From Acidimicrobiaceae bacterium UBA7830 (GTDB taxonomy: Bacteria > Actinomycetota > Acidimicrobiia > Acidimicrobiales > Ilumatobacteraceae), in contig DLTS01000024.1 of assembly GCA_002501485.1 (NCBI GenBank), positions 66,103 to 85,670 on the forward strand: a DNA stretch of 19,568 nucleotides, read 5' to 3'. The translations under genes were made by a program, and so were the position numbers. Under the pieces are notes generated by a model that ran no database searches, was not told the origin of the DNA, and worked only from the letters and a program-made list of their open reading frames with translations. Numbering within the stretch: position 1 is the stretch's first letter; every line of letters begins with the position of its first letter. Of the stretch, positions 14,284 to 19,568 are shown one piece after another.

Positions 14284-15465
14284 GTGCAACGATCTCCGGG
14301 CCATCGAGTTCTTCCCCTCGTTTTTGCCGTCACCCTGACGGGCATTATGGCAAACAGCCTCGTTTCACCGTTACTTCCTGACATTCTTGACACGTTCAAT
14401 CAGTCGGCTGGTTCAGCTGGTCCACTCGTTGCGGCCGCATCACTGCCGGGCATTTTTCTTGCTCCGATCATCGGTTTTGCCGCCGACCGGTGGGGCCGAA
14501 GGCCGGTTCTCACCCTCTGTCTCATCGTGTTTGGTCTCGCAGGAGTGCTCACTGCTGTCTCTCCCAACTTTGCCGTGCTCGTAGCAACCCGATTTCTTCT
14601 CGGTGTCGGCTCAGCCGGCCTCATCAACCTTGGTGTCGTCCTCATCGGAGACCACTTTGAGGGTGAGGAGCGCACCACGTGGATTGGGCGAAATGCGGCG
14701 ATCCTCACCATCGGCCTTGCGATCATTCCACTCGCATCGGGTGTGATCGCAGAATTCTTCAGTTGGCGTATCGCAACGCTCGGCTATGGATTTGGATTTG
14801 TGAGCGCAGGCTATGCATGGAATGTTCTGCGCGATGAATCCATCCAAACTCCTCAACCACTGAAATCACAGCTTGCTGGAGTGGGCACCGCAATGAGATC
14901 GCCGGTGATTGCGACCACGATCACCGTCGGCACCCTCTCATTCGCAATCATCTTCGGCGTCTTCCTCACGGCAATGCCCAACCATCTTGACACCCGGTTC
15001 TCGATGTCATCGGGGTGGCGGGGCTTCATGATCAGTGTTCCCGCACTGTCGTCTGCACTGGTTGGGTTCAATCTCGGCCGTATCCGGCGAGTCATGAGCG
15101 TGAGATGGGCGCTTGCGATCAGTGCGTGTTTTTGGGCGATGGGCATGATGTTCATCAGTTGGGCTCACGTTCTCGCCGTGCTCATCATCGGGACGTTGTG
15201 TTACGGACTCGGAGAGGGAGCTCTCATCCCTAACCTGCAGGAGGTCGCAATGAGCGAAGCTCCCCAAGAGCACCGGGGGGCGGTCGTTGCAACATGGGTC
15301 GGGTTCGCCCGTCTCGGTCAAACCATCGGGCCGCTTCTTGCGGGCGTGTTGCTTAGTGCATCTGGCGCTCCAGCGGTATTCATTGCCGGAGCAATTGCCT
15401 CTGCATGCGCTGCCGTGATCTTCATCGTTGGTCCCATCGGTCGATTGACGTCGACTGCGACCTAA
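14284..15465 (+). CDS. Major facilitator superfamily transporter, probable exporter
   Basis: A 393-residue inner-membrane protein with about 12 hydrophobic helices, typical of the MFS_1 drug-efflux-like group. MFS motif A, GFAADRWGRR, lies at 64-73 between TM2 and TM3. A second-half equivalent region around NLQEVAMSEAPQEHRG, followed by GFARLGQTIGPLLAGVLL, is typical of bacterial multidrug or sugar-efflux members. Such proteins usually export small molecules against a proton gradient; the substrate cannot be told from sequence. The GTG at 14284 is the only in-frame start that keeps the first helix. The gene precedes selO by about 40 bases on the same strand, but selO seems to have its own promoter. 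Confidence 0.9.
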   Translation: MQRSPGHRVLPLVFAVTLTGIMANSLVSPLLPDILDTFNQSAGSAGPLVAAASLPGIFLAPIIGFAADRWGRRPVLTLCLIVFGLAGVLTAVSPNFAVLVATRFLLGVGSAGLINLGVVLIGDHFEGEERTTWIGRNAAILTIGLAIIPLASGVIAEFFSWRIATLGYGFGFVSAGYAWNVLRDESIQTPQPLKSQLAGVGTAMRSPVIATTITVGTLSFAIIFGVFLTAMPNHLDTRFSMSSGWRGFMISVPALSSALVGFNLGRIRRVMSVRWALAISACFWAMGMMFISWAHVLAVLIIGTLCYGLGEGALIPNLQEVAMSEAPQEHRGAVVATWVGFARLGQTIGPLLAGVLLSASGAPAVFIAGAIASACAAVIFIVGPIGRLTSTAT

Positions 15466-15497
15466 CGCTCCGGTCACCCCAAAAGTAAAGATCGCTC

Positions 15498-15503
15498 TAC
15501 CCT
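15498..15503 (+). promoter_or_regulatory. Putative -10 element (TACCCT) of selO, leaderless type
   Basis: TACCCT (TANNNT) directly abuts the GTG at 15504 and ends 6 bases before the ATG at 15510. If it is a real -10 element, transcription would begin at about 15510, favouring the ATG and excluding the GTG from the mRNA. No -35 box is apparent. Confidence 0.3.
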
Positions 15504-15509
15504 GTGGAA

Positions 15510-16955
15510 ATGTCTCCGCTCACTGCGCCACCTGAGTTCCGGCACACGTACGCACGCACGCTTCCGTCGCTTGCGATGAGTTGGAAGGCTGATGTGTCAA
15601 CAGACCCGCGGCTTGTCGTTGCGAACTCTGAGCTCGCCTTCAAGCTCGGAATTAAGCCTGAATGGCTCCGCAGCAGCGAGGCACTTGCGCTGTTCTCCGG
15701 CCGAGAGCAGGTAGCCGATGCAGAGCGATATGCCCTTGCCTATGCCGGCCATCAGTTTGGTTCGTACTCACCACGACTCGGTGACGGGCGAGCACTCCTC
15801 GTCGGCGAGTTCATCGATCAACACGGCTCGCGTTGGGATCTTCACCTCAAAGGTTCGGGCCGCACCCCCTTCGCCCGCGGGGGTGATGGCAAAGCGACCT
15901 TGGGGCCAATGCTTCGCGAGTACCTGATCGGCGAAGCGATGGCCGCACTCGGGATTCCCACCACTCGAGCCCTCGCTGTCATCACCACCGGTGATCTTGC
16001 GTTGCGAGAACAACCGCTGCCGGGAGCAATTCTTGTTCGGGTGGCGGCATCTCACCTAAGGGTCGGCACGTTCCAGTACGCCGCAGCACTCGGTGACCTC
16101 AATGACCTTCGGGCTCTTGCCGACTATTCGATCGATCGCCATTACCCCGACATCGCAATCTCTGATGGCCGCTATCTCAGTCTGCTGCAAGCGGTAATCG
16201 ATCGCCAGGCCCGGCTCATTGCCGAATGGATGCTGGTCGGTTTCATTCATGGAGTGATGAACACCGACAACGTCACGATTTCTGGAGAAACCATCGACTA
16301 CGGGCCGTGCGCGTTCATGGACAGTTTCGACCCGCTCACCGTCTTTTCGAGCATTGACGAGGGGGGTAGGTACGCCTTTGGCCGGCAGCCTGCTGTCGCC
16401 CAATGGAACCTCACCCGATTCGCGGAGACGTTGCTGCCGTTGATCGCCGATAATCCAGAAGACGCAATCGCGCCAGTCACAGAACTTCTAGAAACATTCC
16501 CTGAAACGGTTTCGCGCTATTGGCACGACGGCATGGCCTGCCGGCTCGGGCTCTCCACTCACGTTGATGGTGATGATGTTCTCGCCAACGACCTTATGCA
16601 GCTTCACCAAGAGCAACGCCTCGATCTCATCTCAACGATGCGCTCGCTCTCAGATCACCTGCGAGGAGACGACATTGACCTTGGTGGATGGACAACCCGT
16701 TGGGAATCTCGCCTGCAACTCGAGAACGCAACAACCGATGAACTCGTTCAACGTCTTGACGCCGTCAACCCGATTTACGTGCCTCGAAATCACCTTGTTG
16801 AAGAGGCTCTGGCTCAGGCCGTGGCGGGTGATCTTGACCCGTTCATGCGCCTGCTCGAACGCGTCACTCACCCGTACCAACGAGTTGAGGGCGCCGATCG
16901 TTTCGCCGAGCCGGGTGATCCAGCACCCGGGTACCGAACCTATTGCGGCACGTAA
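15510..16955 (+). CDS. selO: Protein adenylyltransferase SelO (YdiU)
   Basis: A 481-residue pseudokinase-fold enzyme of the SelO/YdiU family, which transfers AMP from ATP to Ser, Thr or Tyr of target proteins and is linked to redox stress. Landmarks, numbered from the GTG two codons upstream: YAGHQFG (80-86), GDGRA (93-97), LHLKGSG (113-119) with Lys116, GDGKATLGPMLREYLIGEAM (127-146), HGVMNTDN (249-256) and the DFG-like DYGPCAF (265-271). Cys269 and Cys481 match E. coli Cys272 and Cys476, which form a regulatory disulfide. The terminal CGT has Cys where eukaryotic SelO has selenocysteine. The ATG at 15510 is chosen over the GTG at 15504 because of the TANNNT element. Its stop lies 9 bases from the convergent dehydrogenase stop. 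Confidence 0.95.
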   Translation: MSPLTAPPEFRHTYARTLPSLAMSWKADVSTDPRLVVANSELAFKLGIKPEWLRSSEALALFSGREQVADAERYALAYAGHQFGSYSPRLGDGRALLVGEFIDQHGSRWDLHLKGSGRTPFARGGDGKATLGPMLREYLIGEAMAALGIPTTRALAVITTGDLALREQPLPGAILVRVAASHLRVGTFQYAAALGDLNDLRALADYSIDRHYPDIAISDGRYLSLLQAVIDRQARLIAEWMLVGFIHGVMNTDNVTISGETIDYGPCAFMDSFDPLTVFSSIDEGGRYAFGRQPAVAQWNLTRFAETLLPLIADNPEDAIAPVTELLETFPETVSRYWHDGMACRLGLSTHVDGDDVLANDLMQLHQEQRLDLISTMRSLSDHLRGDDIDLGGWTTRWESRLQLENATTDELVQRLDAVNPIYVPRNHLVEEALAQAVAGDLDPFMRLLERVTHPYQRVEGADRFAEPGDPAPGYRTYCGT

Positions 16956-16964
16956 AACGACGTG

Positions 16965-18392
16965 TCAAACGGCAAAGCCGATTGACTTTGTTTCGAGGTA
17001 CTCCTCTATTCCGTCGTGGGAGCCTTCGCGTCCCAACCCAGAATCTTTCATGCCGCCAAATGGCACCGATGCCGACGTGGGGTTCACATCGTTCACGCCG
17101 ATGATTCCAAATCTTAATCCTTCGGCGGTGCGGATTGCCGTTGACATGTTGTTGGTGTAGACGTACGCGGCAAGCCCATATTCGGTGTCGTTTGCAAGCG
17201 CCACAACTTCTTCAACGCTTCCGTAGGTGATGATCGGAGCGACCGGGCCAAAGGTTTCTTCCCGGTAGATCGTCATTGTGTCGGTGACGCCGCTGAGCAG
17301 TGTTGGCGCAAAAAAGTGGCCGTCTGAGAATTCTCCTTCGGTTAGACGATGGCCGCCCACTAGGGCTGCTGCACCCTTGCCCACCGCGTCATCGACTTGA
17401 GCCTCCACTTTGGCTACTGCGGCCTCGTTCACCAACGGGCCAACGCCGACACCGTCGGTGAAACCGTTCCCCGCACTTACCTTTGCAACTCGCTCCACCA
17501 TCGTTTCGGTGAACGCATCAGCGTGTTGCTCAGAAACGTACAGACGATTCGGGCTAATGCACGCCTGACCTGAGTTGAGGAACTTCAATGCAGCGGCACC
17601 CTTTGCCGCTCGAACCGGATCAGCATCGGGGAACACGATGAATGGCGCATGACCGCCGAGCTCGACCGACACTCGTTTTAGGTTGGCGGCCGCCTGGCCT
17701 GCGAGCATTCTGCCGACTGGCGTTGAACCGGTAAATGTGATCTTGCGGACACGCGGATCAGAAGTGAACACCTCGCCAATTGGCTTTGGATCTTTTCCGG
17801 TCACCATGTTGATCACACCGGCGGGTATTCCGGCCTCAACGAACACATCGAACACTGCCTTTGCGCAAAGCGGCGTATCTTCAGCTGGCTTCAACACCAG
17901 CGTGCAGCCGGCGGCGAGCGCCGGGCCCATCTTTCTCGTCAACATTGAAATCGGATAGTTCCATGGGGTGACCATCGCCACCACACCTACCGGTTGACGC
18001 AAGATGAGGAACCGTTGATCGGCACGTTGCGATGGCAGCCATTCACCTGCCACACGAGTTGCTTCCTCTGAGTAGTAACGCAGGAAGTCAGCCGCGTAGT
18101 TCACCTCGTTACGCGCCGCTTTCAACGGCTTTCCTTGTTCGCGCGTCATCAACTCAGCAAGCTCGCCGGCTCGCTCGGTCATGATCTGCCACGCCCTCAG
18201 CAACATGTCGGAGCGTTCACGGGCCGTTGTCGCCGACCATTCAGCAAATGCGGCGTCAGCGGCGCCGATTGCTCGTTCCGCATCTGCGGTTGTGCCGTTC
18301 GGCATTGAGCCAATCACTGCTCCTGTTGCAGGGTCGACGACGTCGAACGAGTTACCTGTGGATGCTTCGCACCATTCGCCATTGATGAACAT
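16965..18392 (-). CDS. NAD(P)+-dependent aldehyde dehydrogenase, succinate-semialdehyde dehydrogenase type
   Basis: A 475-residue class 3-fold aldehyde dehydrogenase of full length. Catalytic residues are present: Asn145 (PWNYP), the base Glu244 (ELGG) and the nucleophile Cys278 (GQACIS). Lys168 (LKPAE) and GSTPVG (222-227) belong to the cofactor site. The C-terminal PFGGMKDSGLGREGSHDGIEEYLETK is the signature of the GabD branch, which oxidises succinate semialdehyde to succinate in GABA catabolism. No GABA transaminase is nearby, so the substrate is an inference and a related aldehyde is possible. The frame is open to 18458, but the ATG at 18392 gives the usual MFINGEW start and has AGGTAGGG about 8 bases upstream. 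It follows the CopC-CopD gene by 46 bases. Confidence 0.9.
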   Translation of the reverse strand: MFINGEWCEASTGNSFDVVDPATGAVIGSMPNGTTADAERAIGAADAAFAEWSATTARERSDMLLRAWQIMTERAGELAELMTREQGKPLKAARNEVNYAADFLRYYSEEATRVAGEWLPSQRADQRFLILRQPVGVVAMVTPWNYPISMLTRKMGPALAAGCTLVLKPAEDTPLCAKAVFDVFVEAGIPAGVINMVTGKDPKPIGEVFTSDPRVRKITFTGSTPVGRMLAGQAAANLKRVSVELGGHAPFIVFPDADPVRAAKGAAALKFLNSGQACISPNRLYVSEQHADAFTETMVERVAKVSAGNGFTDGVGVGPLVNEAAVAKVEAQVDDAVGKGAAALVGGHRLTEGEFSDGHFFAPTLLSGVTDTMTIYREETFGPVAPIITYGSVEEVVALANDTEYGLAAYVYTNNMSTAIRTAEGLRFGIIGVNDVNPTSASVPFGGMKDSGLGREGSHDGIEEYLETKSIGFAV

Positions 18393-18438
18393 AGACGTGA
18401 CCCTACCTATCGACCTGCAAACAACAGAACTTCGCAAG

Positions 18439-19568
18439 CTACGGCATTGCCACGACAAGCCATGAGCTCACTGCGATCACTGCGATCAATACTGCGAACT
18501 CAATCGTTACCGAACGCTGGAACTTTATTTGGACGTGTCGTGATGCGAGACGAGGAACAACCCTCCAATGGTGAACAGCTCCGATCAACCCAGCGGTGAG
18601 AACTGTCACCACTTTCACGATGAGGATTCGCCCCCAGGTTGAATCGGTGAGCGACGACAGATCGTCAATAATGATAAACGTCATCACCACACCCGAAAGT
18701 ACAACAGCAGCAACCGTTCCCATCAGCACCTTCGCTGTCCGCTGGGCGACAGCGCTCAGCTGTCGACGATCAATTCGAGCAACCACGGCGAGTCCGATGA
18801 CCGATCCGATCCATATTGATGTCGATCCCATATGAACCACATCACTGAGGGCGTGCAGTATTCGAGGCCCCATCGAGACTGCGTGCCCATCGAAGGCAGG
18901 TGCAACCAGGAGTCCCAGACATGGGAGGGCCAGTAGAGCGCGGAATGACGACCGAGATCTCACCTGATTCGTCAGCACTGATAGTGCTGCAATTGCCAAG
19001 ACAGAAGCCGCACATGTCGTGATGAGCGGCGACCGAGAAAACTGGTGAGAAACGGCATCGCGAAAGGTGATGTCGAGTTGGCGAGAAATGGTCACAATTT
19101 CGAGCAGGCCTGCAAGCGCTATCACCATCGCTACAGCGATTGAGACTCGGGGCGCAGGAAGAATTTCTTCTCGCCGCCAACACGCAATTGCGAAGATGAG
19201 GTAGCCCACCACTGACATTCCCAACAGATTCTGGGCCAGACGTGAAACGTGGTTTACTGTGTCGATGCCTGATGAAGACGATGGCCCCGATGCGGGAGGC
19301 GGTGCGCCAGTGTCGACATCGCCAGGCCGTGGCGCCGTGGATACCTCGGTCGTCGATGTAGCTACCACAGGTTCGGAAACCGCCAATGTTCCCTCCCCCT
19401 CATTCGCCACTGTTGTTGTTGTAGCGACCGTTGTCGTTGTAGCAGCAACTGCATTGAGACCAAATCCACCCTCAATGAGGTGACCGTCTTGGGCACGAAA
19501 GGCAAATGTGATCTGAAATAAATCGCCCTGTAGCGGCGGGGGGAAAACTGCGAGCCAGGTGGTGTCAC
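18439..19568 (-). CDS. CopC-CopD fusion copper protein, 5' end beyond the window
   Basis: The frame stays open from the stop at 18439 to the right edge, giving 375 visible residues with no start in view. The first visible part is the end of a CopC domain: WLAVFPPPLQGDLFQITF, then AQDGHLIEGGFGLNAV. The Asp and His of DGH are Cu(II) ligands in known CopC proteins. A Thr/Ala/Pro/Ser-rich linker of about 70 residues follows, then a CopD membrane domain of about eight helices with HALSDVVHMGSTSIWIGS and GAVHHWRVVPRLA, typical of the family. CopC domains are periplasmic or extracytoplasmic, and CopC-CopD proteins are thought to bind and import copper. A GTG at 19410 might be taken for a start, but it lies in the linker and would discard the CopC part. 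Confidence 0.88.
   Translation of the reverse strand, partial: DTTWLAVFPPPLQGDLFQITFAFRAQDGHLIEGGFGLNAVAATTTTVATTTTVANEGEGTLAVSEPVVATSTTEVSTAPRPGDVDTGAPPPASGPSSSSGIDTVNHVSRLAQNLLGMSVVGYLIFAIACWRREEILPAPRVSIAVAMVIALAGLLEIVTISRQLDITFRDAVSHQFSRSPLITTCAASVLAIAALSVLTNQVRSRSSFRALLALPCLGLLVAPAFDGHAVSMGPRILHALSDVVHMGSTSIWIGSVIGLAVVARIDRRQLSAVAQRTAKVLMGTVAAVVLSGVVMTFIIIDDLSSLTDSTWGRILIVKVVTVLTAGLIGAVHHWRVVPRLASRHVQIKFQRSVTIEFAVLIAVIAVSSWLVVAMP

Noticed and set aside
16945..16955. Possible selenocysteine codon at the SelO C-terminus
   Set aside because: The codon is TGC (Cys) followed by GGC ACG TAA; there is no in-frame TGA.
18393..18458. 22-residue N-terminal extension of the aldehyde dehydrogenase
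   Set aside because: The added residues have no family similarity, overlap the CopC-CopD 3' end, and a Shine-Dalgarno-like AGGTAGGG precedes the ATG at 18392.

Overview
The window is ordinary bacterial chromosome, almost fully coding, with no stretch over 300 bases without a gene. Gene content, split nuoC/nuoD, frequent non-ATG starts, GC-leaning codon use and several apparently leaderless genes suggest an actinobacterium. An Acidimicrobiia-like lineage is my best guess, by inference only, because no marker gene is present. I see no mobile element, phage gene, CRISPR array or complete RNA gene.

Layout, left to right. Bases 1-27 hold the 5' end of a class II tRNA gene on the minus strand (tRNA-Tyr most likely), cut by the window edge. 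It is divergent from yajQ (+, 103-591). From 14226 down to 605 runs one long minus-strand block, probably a single transcription unit: nuoA-B-C-D-H-I-J-K-L-M-N, then a MidA/NDUFAF7-type methyltransferase gene, then acs (acetyl-CoA synthetase), which converges on yajQ. Most nuo junctions overlap or are separated by a few bases. Divergent from nuoA is a plus-strand pair, an MFS exporter and selO (protein AMPylase). selO converges on a minus-strand NAD(P)+ aldehyde dehydrogenase resembling succinate-semialdehyde dehydrogenase. Upstream of that gene is a CopC-CopD fusion whose 5' end lies beyond the right edge.

How they work together. The nuo cluster encodes the membrane arm and the quinone-reducing connecting module of respiratory complex I, but the NADH-oxidising module (NuoE, NuoF, NuoG) is absent: nuoD runs directly into nuoH with a 1-base overlap. 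This is the 11-subunit form, known from cyanobacteria/chloroplasts, methanogen Fpo and some bacteria, and its electron donor cannot be read from this window. The adjacent MidA homologue matters because its eukaryotic relative NDUFAF7 dimethylates an arginine of the NuoD homologue, and that arginine is conserved here. Two quinone-site positions are unusual: Trp in place of the quinone-binding Tyr of NuoD, and a changed first loop in NuoH. NuoL carries a histidine-rich loop insertion and a second, longer loop with two cysteines.

Regulation visible in the sequence is limited. Four genes without a Shine-Dalgarno sequence (yajQ, nuoA, the MFS gene, selO) each have a TANNNT hexamer 6-8 bases before the start codon, as expected for leaderless transcripts. 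Genes inside the block, such as nuoC and nuoK, have good Shine-Dalgarno sequences.
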